NCBI GenBank assembly: GCA_023423975.1 | Contig: JAFAEO010000084.1 | Location: 62,001-126,000 of the forward strand | DNA length: 64,000 bases | Reading direction: 5' to 3' | Source: Pseudomonadota bacterium | GTDB taxonomy: Bacteria; Pseudomonadota; Gammaproteobacteria; Burkholderiales; Burkholderiaceae_B | Shown: positions 54,666 to 64,000 of the stretch, in pieces | Position numbering within the stretch: position 1 is the first letter of the stretch | Layout of the letters: each line of letters begins with the position of its first letter | Position numbers and translations under genes: made by a program | Notes under the pieces: generated by a model | Seen by the model: the letters and a program-made list of their open reading frames with translations, nothing else | Told to the model about the DNA's origin: nothing | Database searches by the model: none

Positions 54666-56006
54666 CTGCACATCCTTTTCACACGGCAGACAGATCTTTG
54701 CCACCAGGCCCCCGCCTTCGCGGGCCTCAAACGTAAGTTTTCCTCCGAATCGCTCTGCTATCGCGTGCACGATCGAGATACCAAGACCTGCGCCATTTTC
54801 TCTATGACGGCCCTGGTCGCCACGCCAGAAGCGTCTGCCTATCTGCGGGGCTTGTTCTTCAGTGAAACCGGGCCCACGGTCGGCGACCGCAATGCAGCAG
54901 TGATCAGAAGATTGCTCAAAGGTCAAGGTGACTTCTACCGGCGTGTTGTTGGGGGAGTAGCGCAAAGCATTTTCGACCAGATTGCGTACGGCTGTTTCCA
55001 GCATTGATCTGGGTACGGGTGCTTCGTGGTCTGCTCCTGTCACGTGTAGCACAAGACGGGGTCGTGCCTCCTCGTCTACCAGCGTGAGCACGTGCTCAAC
55101 AGCAGATTGCACGGATGTGCAACGCGCCTCATGACCTGTTGTGGAGGCTTCAGTGCGGGCCAGTGTCATCATCTGATCAAGCGTCCGGCGCAAGCGTTGT
55201 ACCCCTTGCTCTGCGCTACGCAGCGAGGCCTGTGCTTCTGCGCCTTCGGTCACGCGGACAACTTGCAAATGGGTGTCGATCACAGTTAACGGTGTACGTA
55301 ATTCGTGCGCGGCAGCATCAGTAAAGGCCCTTTGACTGGATAGCGCCTGAGCCAGCCGTCCCAGCAAGCCGTTCATCGCATCCAGTACGGGTCTGAGTTC
55401 TGACGGTGAGCGGGTTACAGCGATGGGCGTGGTATCGTCGGTTTGCTTTGCACGCAACTGCAGACACAAGTTTTGCAATGGTGCCAATCCCCGGCCGATG
55501 CCTATCCAAAGCGCCGCCAATCCACCCAGGATAGCAATCAAAAACGGTACGCCTACCGCGTGCAGTAATTCTTTAACAAGCACGTCTCTTTGCTCGATAC
55601 TGTCTGCGGTCGTGATCTGATATCCGCCGCTGTTCAAAACGTAGACCCGCCATAGCTTTCCTTGTTCTTCATGTACGCTGAAACCGGTGGGTGTCGACTC
55701 TGCACTCAGGGCAGGGCCGCCGGTGGTTCTTGCCAGAACCTGGCCGTGCAGCCCACGGATGACACAGCTTATTCGGGCGCCGGCATCAACGCGGACTGCC
55801 TCAGCCAGATCAGGGGACGGTTGACCGGGCGTTAATGCGCCACGTTCCAGCAACCCCGCGACCATGCGTGCCGACATGGCAAGCCGACCATCCAGTGTTT
55901 TATCAAGATCGGCACGGACGCCTTGCATCATCCAGGCGGCCGCTGCGCCCCACAGGAGGACCAAAGAAATACCTGCAATGAGTACAGCACGAAGACGTAG
56001 GCTCAT
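54663..56006 (-). CDS. Sensor histidine kinase (QseC/PmrB-like)
   Basis: A 447-residue inner-membrane kinase. Membrane segments at about 7-27 and 150-170 enclose a periplasmic sensor of about 120 residues. The H-box is FTDAAAHELRTPLTVI (His near 235), the N-box NLVENALRYSPNNTPVE, and the G-boxes VADRGPGFTEE and GAGLGISIVHAIAERFGG. Its start overlaps the response regulator stop by four bases. The pair is divergent from the disulfide-exchange operon, so it may control it; the signal is unknown (redox or copper are plausible). Confidence 0.9.
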   Translation of the reverse strand: MSLRLRAVLIAGISLVLLWGAAAAWMMQGVRADLDKTLDGRLAMSARMVAGLLERGALTPGQPSPDLAEAVRVDAGARISCVIRGLHGQVLARTTGGPALSAESTPTGFSVHEEQGKLWRVYVLNSGGYQITTADSIEQRDVLVKELLHAVGVPFLIAILGGLAALWIGIGRGLAPLQNLCLQLRAKQTDDTTPIAVTRSPSELRPVLDAMNGLLGRLAQALSSQRAFTDAAAHELRTPLTVIDTHLQVVRVTEGAEAQASLRSAEQGVQRLRRTLDQMMTLARTEASTTGHEARCTSVQSAVEHVLTLVDEEARPRLVLHVTGADHEAPVPRSMLETAVRNLVENALRYSPNNTPVEVTLTFEQSSDHCCIAVADRGPGFTEEQAPQIGRRFWRGDQGRHRENGAGLGISIVHAIAERFGGKLTFEAREGGGLVAKICLPCEKDVQ

Positions 56007-56671
56007 GATTTAAGTTTCCAGCCCAGGCGATATCCTAATCCGCGGGTCGTCTCGATCGCTTCAGGCCTGAGCTTGCGACGGATATTATGAATATGTACGT
56101 TGAGCGCATTGCTGTTGACTTCTTCACCACTTCCGTAAAGCCGTTCGTTGAGTACGTCCGGCGGAACCCATCGACCGTCTGCAGTGGCCAGATGGGTCAA
56201 TAGATCAACTTCACGGCGCGACAGCGTAACTGCTTCGTTTTCGAACCAGGCCAGGCCGGTTGCCGGCTCCAAACGCAGGGGGCCGGCGGTGATGATTTGG
56301 TTCGTTCTGCCTTGTGTGCGCCTGACAAGCGCGTGCAGTCGTGCAGCCAATTCGCGCAGATCAAAGGGTTTGGTCATGTAATCATCCGCACCACTGTTAA
56401 GACCGGTGAGCCTGTGCTCCATGGCATCTCGCGCAGTGAGGATTAATACGGGCAGAAACGGGTCGACGGCGCGCGCGATAGTGAGCAATTCGAGGCCGTC
56501 GCGGTCAGGCAGGCCAAGATCAAGTATCAGGGCGTGAAAGGTGTCATCCATTTGGGCAATTTCGGCTTCAGCCGCTGCGCACACATGGCGCACGGTGATG
56601 CCGTACGTGCGCAGGCCAGCAACAATGCCGTTGCCGATCAGTTCATCGTCTTCTACCAGTAGTACTCGCAT
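56003..56671 (-). CDS. OmpR-family response regulator (QseB-like)
   Basis: A 222-residue regulator. MRVLLVEDDELIGNG gives the acidic pocket, the phosphorylated Asp is in ALILDLGLPDRDGLELL, and Lys in YMTKPFDLREL. The C-terminal winged helix has VTLSRREVDLLTHLA and SNALNVHIHNIRRKL with the ending GLGYRLGWKLKS. The ATG at 56671 replaces one eight codons upstream. It is transcribed away from dsbD. Confidence 0.9.
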   Translation of the reverse strand: MRVLLVEDDELIGNGIVAGLRTYGITVRHVCAAAEAEIAQMDDTFHALILDLGLPDRDGLELLTIARAVDPFLPVLILTARDAMEHRLTGLNSGADDYMTKPFDLRELAARLHALVRRTQGRTNQIITAGPLRLEPATGLAWFENEAVTLSRREVDLLTHLATADGRWVPPDVLNERLYGSGEEVNSNALNVHIHNIRRKLRPEAIETTRGLGYRLGWKLKS

Positions 56672-56827
56672 CGCAGCCTCGAGTGGTTGAGTCAAGTGTT
56701 TATATATTAGGTCAAAAATACGTGCATAACCCTGGAAATTTCTTTCGGGCGAGCAAGAAAGCGCAATTAAGTTTCAGTTAATCGAGAGACTGCATGATGT
56801 CTGAAAATCCTGTTTGGAGAATGGCAC

Positions 56828-58680
56828 TTGTCTATTTTTTTGAAAAAATCGTATCGAAGCGTACTCGCCATAATGGTCTTGTGCTTCTTTGCCATGGGCA
56901 GCGTGTCGGCCGGTACGGGTCTGTTCTCGTCGGGAGCAGATGCAGAGTTTCTTGATCCGGCTGACGTCTTCAAGGTCGAAAAAGTAAGCCGGCAGGGTGA
57001 CTGGTTGGTGGCACAGGGGCATATAGCAGATGGCTATTATGTTTATCGCCACTCACTGAAACTGGTTTCTGCACAGGGCGTAGCGGTCGGTGTTGAGCTG
57101 CCACCAGGAACGCCCAAGCAAGATGAATTTTTCGGTGATACGGTAATTTACACAGCAGATGCGCTTGCCTTGCGCGTGCCAGTGTCCGAAGCGGGTTCCA
57201 TGACGCTGCATTGGCAAGGATGCGCCGAGGCTGGCATTTGCTATCCTCCGCAGACGATGGATCTGGATATGTTCCTGACGGCAGCTGGGGCTTCGTTGTC
57301 TGCATCCGGACAGAACACGCCCTCCACAGAGGGCGTGGCTCAGGGTGAAGTCGCGCCTGAAGGCGCCGCCAATATTGGTGAGGATCAGGCGGCGGCTCAA
57401 AAGCTTGCGGTGCTTGGGCCGATCTGGGGAACATTATTGTTTTTTGGTTTCGGCCTGTTATTGGCTTTTACGCCTTGTACACTGCCAATGATCCCGATCG
57501 TGTCCAGCATGGTTGTGGGCAGCCAGGCCAAGCCCCGACGCGCTTTTTTTCTAAGCCTGTCCTATGTGTTGGCGATGGCTGGCACCTACGCTGTGGTGGG
57601 CGTGGTGGCTGGCTGGCGGGCGCCAATCTGCAAGCTACACTGCAGTCCCCCTGGTTGCTGAGCGCGTTTGCTGCCTTGTTCTTGATTCTGGCCAGCTCGC
57701 TTTTCGGTCTGTTTGAGTTACGCTTGCCATCAGTTCTGGTTAACCGTGTTGAGTCCGCTGGACGCAGTCGATCCGGGGGCAGCCTTGCGGGTGCAGCGGC
57801 GCTGGGCTTTCTCTCGGCATTGCTGGTTGGGCCGTGCATGACGGCCCCGTTGGCCGGGGCGCTGCTGTATATCGGGCAGACCGGCAGTGCGGCGTATGGT
57901 GGCCTGGCGCTGTTTGCGCTGGGTCTGGGCATGGGGCTGCCGTTGCTGATCATTGCCATGTTTGGCACACGGGTCCTGCCCAAGCCGGGTACATGGATGG
58001 ACCGGGTACGGGTTGCTTTCGGTTATGTCATGGTGGGCATGGCGGTCATGATGCTGGATCGCTTTGTGCCAGCCTCGGTAAGTTTGGTGCTCTGGGTGGC
58101 CTGGTTGCTGTCTGTCGCTATCGGGCTGCTGGCCTGGGCGCAAGCAGTGGCGGCAAAGGTTCGCTTGCAGTGGACCTTGCGTACGGTATCGGCTTATGTC
58201 GGTCTGTGGTCGGTGTTGATGCTGTTTGGTGCCGCTTCCGGTGGCGCATCCGTACTGCAGCCGCTGGGTCATTTGCGCGGCTTGGCACAGGTTCCTGCGG
58301 CAGACATTGCGAAAATTTCCTATATTCAGGCCAAATCGGCCCAGGATGTGGATGCGCGTCTGGCTGAAGCTGCCGAGCGCGGTCAATGGACATTGATCGA
58401 TTTTTACGCAGACTGGTGCATCAGTTGCCATGTGATTGAGCGTACTGTGTTCGGTGATCCTGCCGTGGCGGCACGATTGGGGCGTATGCAAATCGTGCGT
58501 CCGGATGTCACTCGAAATGATGCCATTGACCAGGCGCTGCTCAAGCGCTGGGCAGTGATGGGTCCACCTACGCTGATTCTCGTGGGGCCGGACGGCGTCG
58601 AGCGCAGGGACTTACGGATTGTGGGCGAAATCAATGCAAGCGACTTCCTGGAACATCTGAACAAGGCGGGCACGCCGTGA
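56828..58680 (+). pseudogene. dsbD: Thiol:disulfide interchange protein DsbD, frameshifted by one base
   Basis: DsbD carries electrons from cytoplasmic thioredoxin to periplasmic thiol proteins. The first frame (56828-57661) has the signal peptide, the periplasmic alpha domain with WQGCAEAGICYPP, and the first membrane segments with FTPCTLPMIPI. The second frame (to 58680) continues LAGANLQATLQSPWLL, VGPCMTAPLAGALLYI and the C-terminal thioredoxin domain with YADWCISCHVIE. All four paired cysteine sites are present. The frames join if one base is added near 57616, in GGCTGGCTGG; the full product would be 617 residues, the normal length. TTG start with GGAGA upstream. Either a real mutation or a sequencing error. 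Confidence 0.85.
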
Positions 58681-59482
58681 TAAGCGTCGGTCCGTTTTCG
58701 ATTCAGACCGTTATTGTCATTGTCGCTGTCGCTGTGGCATGGATTGTAGCGCGCCTGTTGGCCAGACGCCTGGCGGGCACTTCCCATAAAGCTGCCGGTG
58801 GTGTGGTGATTGACTCGGTGTTTTGGGGCTTGCTGGCTGCCAGACTCGCGTACATCATCCAGTGGTGGGATGAGTACAGGGTTAAGCCGGTTTCCATGAT
58901 TGTCATCGGTGACGGTGGCTTTTCCTGGTGGGTGGGGGTACTTGTTGCCATCGGCTTTGTATGGTGGCGAACGCGTTCGATCCCGGCATTGCACCGCTCT
59001 GTTCAGGGGGGGTCCTGGCCGGTGTCGTTGTCTGGATTGTGGCCGGCAGTGTGGTTACGTTGATGAATCGCTCGGCGCCACCTATACCGGATTTGCAACT
59101 GGGCACGCTCGATGGGCAAGCCGTTTCTCTGAACGCGTATGCCGGGCAGCCGGTGGTGCTTAATCTATGGGCGAGCTGGTGTCCTCCTTGCCGTCGCGAA
59201 ATGCCGGTTTTCGAGCAGGCCCAGTCAGAATTTTCAAATATTGCTTTTGTCATGATCAACCAGGGGGAAAGCGCGCAGCAGGCGCAGCGTTTTCTTGACA
59301 GCGAGCAGTTGAGCTTGGCGGATGTGTTGCTAGATTCCGCTTCCAAGGCCATGCAGTCAATGAACGCACGGGGCTTGCCAACGACTTTGTTCTTTGATGC
59401 CCAAGGGCGCCTGGTCGATTCCCATATGGGTGAGATAACGATGCCTAGTCTCAAGGACAAGATATCTCGCCATTTCAATTAA
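58677..59482 (+). pseudogene. TlpA-like thioredoxin with N-terminal membrane domain, frameshifted in a G7 tract
   Basis: The first frame (58677-59063) encodes about three membrane helices resembling an Lgt-like N-terminus (VIDSVFWGLLAARLAYIIQWW). The second (to 59482) encodes a membrane helix and a TlpA/ResA thioredoxin domain with LWASWCPPCRREMPVFEQA and GLPTTLFFDAQG. They join in frame if the G7 run at 59006-59012 were G8, giving 268 residues. The ATG overlaps the dsbD stop. The enzyme would take electrons from DsbD and reduce periplasmic disulfides. A homopolymer error is as likely as real decay. Confidence 0.78.
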
Positions 59483-59514
59483 TTCTTTTAGATCCCAACA
59501 GACCAGGAGTAGCC

Positions 59515-60288
59515 ATGTTTCCAGTATCTACACGCATCGCTTTTTTCGCGGCGCTACCGTTTTTGCTTATGTCGGCTTACAGTCAGGCTCAAAACAAGGA
59601 GCGACCAGCGGTGATTCAGGCATTGGAGGCGCAGGGCCTTGACGTGATCAAGGAGTTCGATGTCGGGGGCAGCTTGCGTGCATTTGCCACTGCGGCTGGC
59701 GATCGGCCCATTGCCGTTTATGTTACCAGCGATGGCAAAGCCATTGTAGGCACCCGGGTGGACGCCTCGGGCGAGTCGATCGATGAGAAGACGCTTCAAA
59801 ACCTGGTCGCCAAGCCAATGGATGATAAAGCCTGGACGCAACTGGAGTCCGCCAACTGGGTACAGGACGGAATGGCAGATGCGCCCCGTATCATTTATGC
59901 CTTTTCCGATGCGAACTGCCCTTATTGTCACAAGTTCTGGGAAGCCGCCAGACCATGGGTGCAGGCCGGCAAAGTTCAGCTTCGTCACCTTCTCGTGGGT
60001 GTAATTAAGGAGGACAGCCCGGCCAAGGCGGCTGCGATTCTTGGTGCCAGGGATTCTTCTGCTGCTTTTGCGGAGAATGAACGCAATTTCGATCGTGGTG
60101 GCATCAAACCAGCCAAAAAAGTTCCGGACGATGTGCTCAAAATCCTGGACGAGCATCAGATGCTCATGTTCTCCATGGGTTTCCGGGGCACGCCCGCAAT
60201 TGTTGTTCGGGAACGGGATGGCCAGGTCAAGAAATTTAACGGCATGCCGCAAGCCGAACAGTTGGCCGAAGTGCTTGGTCCCCGTTAA
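59515..60288 (+). CDS. dsbG: Periplasmic disulfide isomerase DsbG
   Basis: A 257-residue protein with signal peptide MFPVSTRIAFFAALPFLLM (cleavage near AQA). The N-terminal dimerisation part is followed by the thioredoxin fold with DANCPYCHKFWEA; CPYC is the DsbG-type active site. The cis-proline is in GFRGTPAIVV. Kept reduced by DsbD, it would rescue wrongly paired or sulfenylated cysteines. It lies 32 bases after the tlpA-like gene. Confidence 0.9.
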   Translation: MFPVSTRIAFFAALPFLLMSAYSQAQNKERPAVIQALEAQGLDVIKEFDVGGSLRAFATAAGDRPIAVYVTSDGKAIVGTRVDASGESIDEKTLQNLVAKPMDDKAWTQLESANWVQDGMADAPRIIYAFSDANCPYCHKFWEAARPWVQAGKVQLRHLLVGVIKEDSPAKAAAILGARDSSAAFAENERNFDRGGIKPAKKVPDDVLKILDEHQMLMFSMGFRGTPAIVVRERDGQVKKFNGMPQAEQLAEVLGPR

Positions 60289-60356
60289 TCAGCTTGGAAT
60301 TTTTGTGTCGCAGATCGCGGCACTGGGTGCTGTGGACAAATAAGAAGGATGTTGTC

Positions 60357-61163
60357 ATGCTGATTTTTACTGGCGGTTTGCTGGGCCTGCTGATCGGCTC
60401 GGTGTTGGGATTGACGGGGGCCGGAGGCGGTATTTTCGCGGTGCCCGCGCTCGTGTTCGGCCTGGGCATGAGTATCCGGGACGCCGCGCCGGTGGCATTG
60501 CTGGCCGTTGGTTCGGCGGCACTTCTGGGCGCACTGCAAGGGCTGCGACAGGGCATTGTCCGATATAAGGCCGCCGCGTTATTGGCCGTCGCCGGTGCCT
60601 TCACTGCGCCGCTGGGTGTCAGTCTGGCGCACCAGTTTCCTGCCTGGTGCCTGAACCTTATTTTCGTGATTATCATGCTTGTGGTCGCTGGCCGCATGTT
60701 CATATCGTCGATTCAACCCGAAACCGGTACAGAACAGGCAACGCTGAAAGCCAAACCATGCCAGGTTTCCGATGAAACAGGGCGCTTCGTGTGGGGAGCG
60801 CCCATTGCTATCACGCTGGGGGCTATCGGTGCTGTGACCGGGGTGTTTACTGGTCTGCTGGGCGTTGGCGGCGGCTTTATCATTGTTCCGGCCTTGGCAT
60901 ACGCCAGTAACCTTAGTATGCATAGTATTGTCGCGACCTCTTTGATGGTCATAGCCCTGTTATCTGCAGTGACAATTTTTACCGCCTGGGGGCAGGGTGT
61001 ACTGCTTAGTGCGCCATCTTACGTTTTTGCGCTCGCTTCGCTTGTGGGTATGGCTATGGGCCGCTTGGTAGCGCCCAACATATCTTCGCAAATGTTGCAG
61101 CGTATCTTCTCAGTTATTAGCGTTGTGGTGGCACTCATGATGCTGATGCGCAATGTTGGCTGA
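60357..61163 (+). CDS. TauE/SafE-family permease (sulfite exporter family)
   Basis: A 268-residue membrane protein with about eight helices in two repeats, each holding the family glycine motif: GLTGAGGGIFAVPALVFG near the start and GLLGVGGGFIIVPALAYAS in the middle. Members export sulfite or other small anions or import them. The ATG at 60357 has AGAAGGA upstream; the frame from 60294 adds polar residues before the first helix. It ends the disulfide-exchange cluster, suggesting a sulfur-related role, but that is inference. Confidence 0.85.
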   Translation: MLIFTGGLLGLLIGSVLGLTGAGGGIFAVPALVFGLGMSIRDAAPVALLAVGSAALLGALQGLRQGIVRYKAAALLAVAGAFTAPLGVSLAHQFPAWCLNLIFVIIMLVVAGRMFISSIQPETGTEQATLKAKPCQVSDETGRFVWGAPIAITLGAIGAVTGVFTGLLGVGGGFIIVPALAYASNLSMHSIVATSLMVIALLSAVTIFTAWGQGVLLSAPSYVFALASLVGMAMGRLVAPNISSQMLQRIFSVISVVVALMMLMRNVG

Positions 61164-61332
61164 TCACGATGGATATGGAGCGTTGTCATTTTCCGGCATG
61201 AGACGTTTACCCGAAACAGGCTGTTTGTGGCGTGCTGGCCGGTCCCTTTTGTCGCTCGCGCCAGGGCGGGCAGTTGCACAACGCGTTGAATTGGGCTGCT
61301 TTTTTTTTAAAACGTGAATTAGTGAACAAATC

Positions 61333-61644
61333 ATGAATAACAAGGCAATGAAGGTTATTTTGCATGCACCGACCGCATAGGCGTTGGAACGAGCGCGCAA
61401 TAACACCACTAATCTCAAGCGCGAAGATCCTGATGCGCAAGTGCGGATCATAGCAAATGCCCAGGCAGTGGGAGCTGCGCTTGATATTATGCATGAGCAG
61501 TTGGATTCCATCACCTGGCTATGTCCGATCAGCCTGGATCGGGCCGGCAGGCAAAACCGAGAGCCGCTGCAGGTGCTGACAGGGCCGGCTGTGCTGGAAA
61601 TGGTTCGTTTGCAACAGGACGGATGGGTGTACCTGAGAGCCTGA
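61333..61644 (+). pseudogene. DsrE-like protein with in-frame amber codon at codon 16
   Basis: MNNKAMKVILHAPTA, then TAG (61378-61380), then ALERARNNTTNLKREDPDAQVR in the same frame and on to WLCPISLDRAG, LQVLTGPAVLEMVRLQQDGWVYLRA. The part after the stop is whole and matches the layout of short DsrE/DsrF-like proteins, whose first strand is VxLHAPT as seen before the stop. A single C-to-T or similar change would explain it. Restart at the TTG at 61384 would lose the first strand. Confidence 0.65.
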
Positions 61645-62061
61645 CTGCGCGCCAAAGCGCTAGCCCTTAAGATTTTTGCTGTGTCGAACACCAGCGAGGC
61701 ATTGCTGTTTGCGTTGGCGCTGACTCATTTCATCTGTGATGTCTTAATTCTCAGTTAATCGGGACTGGCGATAATCCCGGGAATATTTGAATTCTACAAA
61801 AGAAGTCGGTTTTCGGGAGAAGTGATGTGCAGGTTGTATGTGAACGAGCGGGGATGCCAGGGATCAGCAATGGCTCAATGAGTAAGCAATTGGCCACAGA
61901 AATTGCAAGATTAACAGCGCTCAAGCATGTTCACGTATGTTTTCAGGCGAAAACGATGACTTATCTGCATTTTCCCTGAAAGCCAATATGCGGAACCGTG
62001 TTGCGGTACCGGTCGTGTATCATAATTATGAGTCCCAATTAATCAAGACGATCGCCAAGCC
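61645..62061. other. Intergenic stretch without a recognised gene
   Basis: About 415 bases before the cupin gene. No protein-like frame and no clear promoter pair recognised. Confidence 0.35.
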
Positions 62062-62739
62062 ATGTTAATACGTTCCGATTTTTTACAGCGAGCTGTCGTA
62101 TTGTCTCGGCACTACCAGTGGATAGCTTCGCCGCAACCCGGCGTGGAACGTGTCATGCTGGATCGGATTGGTCAAGAAAAAGCCCGGGCGACCAGCATCG
62201 TACGCTATGCACCGGCATCCCGTTTCCCAGGGCATCAACATCCGGGCGGTGAAGAAATTCTGGTGCTGTTGGGAACGTTTTCAGACGAGGGCGGCGATTA
62301 CCCGGCGGGCTGGTACTTGCGTAATCCACCAGATTCCAGTCACAGGCCGTTCACCAATGAGGGTGCCACGATATTCGTGAAACTGCGGCAAATGCCCGAA
62401 GGCGAGCATCGCAGCGTGCGAATCAATACGCGCGAGCCTTCCAGCTGGGTCAAACATGGTGAACGCGAGTCCTGCCCCTTGTTTACAGACGAACGGGAGC
62501 AAGTATCTCTAGAGATGCGAGCCGCCGGCGTACCGCTCTTGAGTCATTTTGTCGACGGAGCGGAATTGCTTGTGCTCGAAGGAAGCATAACCGAGGCAGC
62601 ACATGAGTATGGGAAGGGGAGCTGGCTACGCCTGCCGCCCGGCACATATCCGGAGTTTGTCGCAGGTTCCCGAGGAGTTACTTTGTACCTGAAAACCGGC
62701 CATCTTGGTCAGTATCTGACCGGGAAAGTATCGCTATAA
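62062..62739 (+). CDS. ChrR-like double-cupin protein
   Basis: A 225-residue two-cupin protein. The first cupin has the metal motif GHQHPGGEEILVLLGTFSDEGGDYPAGWYLRNPPDSSH in parts, with three His/Glu ligands. The second, AELLVLEGSITEAAHEYGKGSWLRLPPG, lacks some ligands. This is the fold of the C-terminal half of ChrR anti-sigma factors; there is no zinc anti-sigma N-terminal domain and no sigma-factor gene beside it. Function is open, perhaps sensing or an enzyme. Confidence 0.8.
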   Translation: MLIRSDFLQRAVVLSRHYQWIASPQPGVERVMLDRIGQEKARATSIVRYAPASRFPGHQHPGGEEILVLLGTFSDEGGDYPAGWYLRNPPDSSHRPFTNEGATIFVKLRQMPEGEHRSVRINTREPSSWVKHGERESCPLFTDEREQVSLEMRAAGVPLLSHFVDGAELLVLEGSITEAAHEYGKGSWLRLPPGTYPEFVAGSRGVTLYLKTGHLGQYLTGKVSL

Positions 62740-62942
62740 AAGTAACCGGCATGGGGATTCTTAGCCGTTGATGTTTCTCCCTATGTATATGACTTCAGCA
62801 CATAAAGCGTCATTCATTATGAGTTTGTCGCAAGCGGTGTTAAGCAAAAGCATTTTCAAAAGCATTAATTACGTAACCTATATCCACGCCTCAAACACGA
62901 AAATTGCGTTTGCCATTCCACCGCTGGAAATGAGCCGAGCTT

Positions 62943-63521
62943 TTATCGTCCAAGCGAGTAGAACTCGGCATTGGGACTCATGCTGGTGACATTTGCAAGG
63001 CGATTTGACATGCCGAAAAATGCCGAGATTCCGGCAATATCCCATATGTCATCGTCGTTAAAACCATGCTTTTTCAGTATTTCGAAGTCTGGTTCACCAA
63101 CCAGGTGGGCGTTTTGCGAGACCAGTACGGCGAAATCCAGCATGGCCTTTTGGCGATCCGTGATGTTGGCTTTACGATAGTTCGTTGCAATTTGATCGGC
63201 AATAAGCGGGTCTTTGGCGCGAATGCGCAAAATAGCACCGTGAGCGATGACGCAATATTGGCATTGGTTTAGGCTGCTTGTTGCCACAACAATCATTTCA
63301 CGTTCTGCTTTGCTCAGATTGCCGGGTTTTTCCATTAGCGCATCATGATAAGCGAAGAAGGCTCGGAATTCGTCGGGGCGGTGTGCAAGCGTCAGGAAAA
63401 CATTCGGAATGAATCCGGATTTTTCCTGAACCTCCAGAATTCGTGCTTGAATGTCCTGTGGTAAATTTTTGAGTGCAGGGACCGGAAAACGACTCACTTC
63501 GGGATGGCTGGCTTGCGTCAT
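62943..63521 (-). CDS. AhpD-like peroxidase-related protein (carboxymuconolactone decarboxylase family)
   Basis: A 192-residue alkylhydroperoxidase-type protein. The redox motif is LNQCQYCVIAHG (CxxC with His three residues on), the AhpD active site. FIPNVFLTLAHRPDEFRAFFAYHDALM and IWDIAGISAFFGMSNRLANVTSM are typical of the peroxidase-related subgroup. GGAG lies six bases before the ATG at 63521. Likely role is peroxide reduction or a related thiol reaction. Confidence 0.88.
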   Translation of the reverse strand: MTQASHPEVSRFPVPALKNLPQDIQARILEVQEKSGFIPNVFLTLAHRPDEFRAFFAYHDALMEKPGNLSKAEREMIVVATSSLNQCQYCVIAHGAILRIRAKDPLIADQIATNYRKANITDRQKAMLDFAVLVSQNAHLVGEPDFEILKKHGFNDDDIWDIAGISAFFGMSNRLANVTSMSPNAEFYSLGR

Positions 63522-63755
63522 TTTTTCTCCTATTGATACGAAATGATTTGATGACTGCATTTGCAATGGGGACTGATATTTACGACGGCTTGCTTTTATG
63601 CGGGCTCTTTTCGACCTTGGGATCCGCTCATATCCGTCACCATCATAATGATCAGAAAAGCAAATCTCCTATTGCGTAATATACCTTGCTGACGGCAAGG
63701 CGGATGGCCCTGGCCTGGCAATCACAACAATAAACCATGATCTAAGGCTATGGCT

Positions 63756-64000
63756 TCAGATAGCGTGGTCCACCGCAACTCTGAAGCCTTCCATTAGGGG
63801 AGTCCAGTGGGCACCCTTGCGGGAGAGCAGGCAGAGTTTTCTGCGTTGAGGCAGTACGATTGGAAGCGCAACAACACCGGGGCTCATATCTCGTTGGAGT
63901 AAAGATTCGGGAGCAAATGATATAAAGTCTGTGCTCGCAACAATCTCCAGAATACCCCTTGAAACGAGTGGGACTTCCAAAGCAACCCGAGGCTCGTTCA
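63756..64000 (-). CDS. LysR-family regulator, C-terminal part (5' end outside window)
   Basis: The frame is open to the right edge. Visible is the end of a LysR effector domain: VALEVPLVSRGILEIVASTDFISFAPESLL in parts, then LPIVLPQRRKLCLLSRKGAHWTPLMEGFRVAV. It lies on the minus strand, about 190 bases from the AhpD-like gene. The DNA-binding domain is beyond the window. Confidence 0.68.
   Translation of the reverse strand, partial: NEPRVALEVPLVSRGILEIVASTDFISFAPESLLQRDMSPGVVALPIVLPQRRKLCLLSRKGAHWTPLMEGFRVAVDHAI

Noticed and set aside
44251..61644. Amber codons in two genes as evidence of stop-codon recoding
   Set aside because: TAG ends several intact genes in the window (soxB-like, GNAT, histidine kinase), and the carboxylase is truncated anyway, so pseudogenes are the simpler reading.

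Overview
The window looks like chromosomal DNA of a betaproteobacterium of the order Burkholderiales, most likely Alcaligenaceae. The reasons are a Bug-type (tripartite tricarboxylate transporter) receptor, many LysR/IclR/MarR regulators beside small catabolic operons, SsuABC/TauABC-like importers, a Sox gene fragment and moderate GC. The genus cannot be fixed from the sequence alone.

Layout. 0-11.5 kb: the 3' end of a soxB-like gene, then small housekeeping, stress and redox genes, including a universal stress protein with an FNR/Anr-type box. 11.5-16 kb: an inserted-looking patch with a plasmid/ICE-type SSB relic, a tetR-gfo/idh-LLM oxidoreductase operon with a double palindromic operator, and two diverged copies of a short repeat flanking the patch. 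16-25.5 kb: an MFS carrier, a LysR/TauD/Bug unit, tRNA-Thr(CGT), infA, an MFS plus LigI-like amidohydrolase pair, and an IclR regulator.

25.5-46 kb is the most interesting part. It is a large catabolic island: VOC protein, a sulfolactaldehyde-reductase-like beta-hydroxyacid dehydrogenase with a VGRT motif, an HpsN-like (HisD family) dehydrogenase, SDR, zinc alcohol dehydrogenase, two complete SsuABC-type importers each with two permeases, a LacI regulator with a near-ideal promoter/operator, a second SDR, a fused E1 alpha-beta 2-oxoacid/acetoin-type dehydrogenase, and a lipoyl protein fused to an alpha/beta hydrolase instead of an acyltransferase. Two transcription units share a promoter architecture with a palindrome in the -35/-10 spacer, suggesting common control (IclR is the nearest candidate). 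My reading, as inference, is uptake and oxidation of a C3 organosulfonate such as dihydroxypropanesulfonate, with the E1/E2 pair acting on a sulfonated keto intermediate. No desulfonating enzyme is visible. The island ends in two decayed genes, a biotin carboxylase fragment with an internal amber codon and a truncated ThDP enzyme.

46.5-54.3 kb: MATE pump with MarR, then thioesterase, MarR, Old Yellow Enzyme, MFS pump and two medium-chain reductases. 54.6-64 kb: a QseBC-like two-component system divergent from a disulfide-exchange operon (dsbD, tlpA-like, dsbG, TauE/SafE). Both dsbD and the tlpA-like gene carry an apparent one-base deletion. A DsrE-like gene with an internal amber codon, a ChrR-like cupin, an AhpD-like protein and a partial LysR gene follow.
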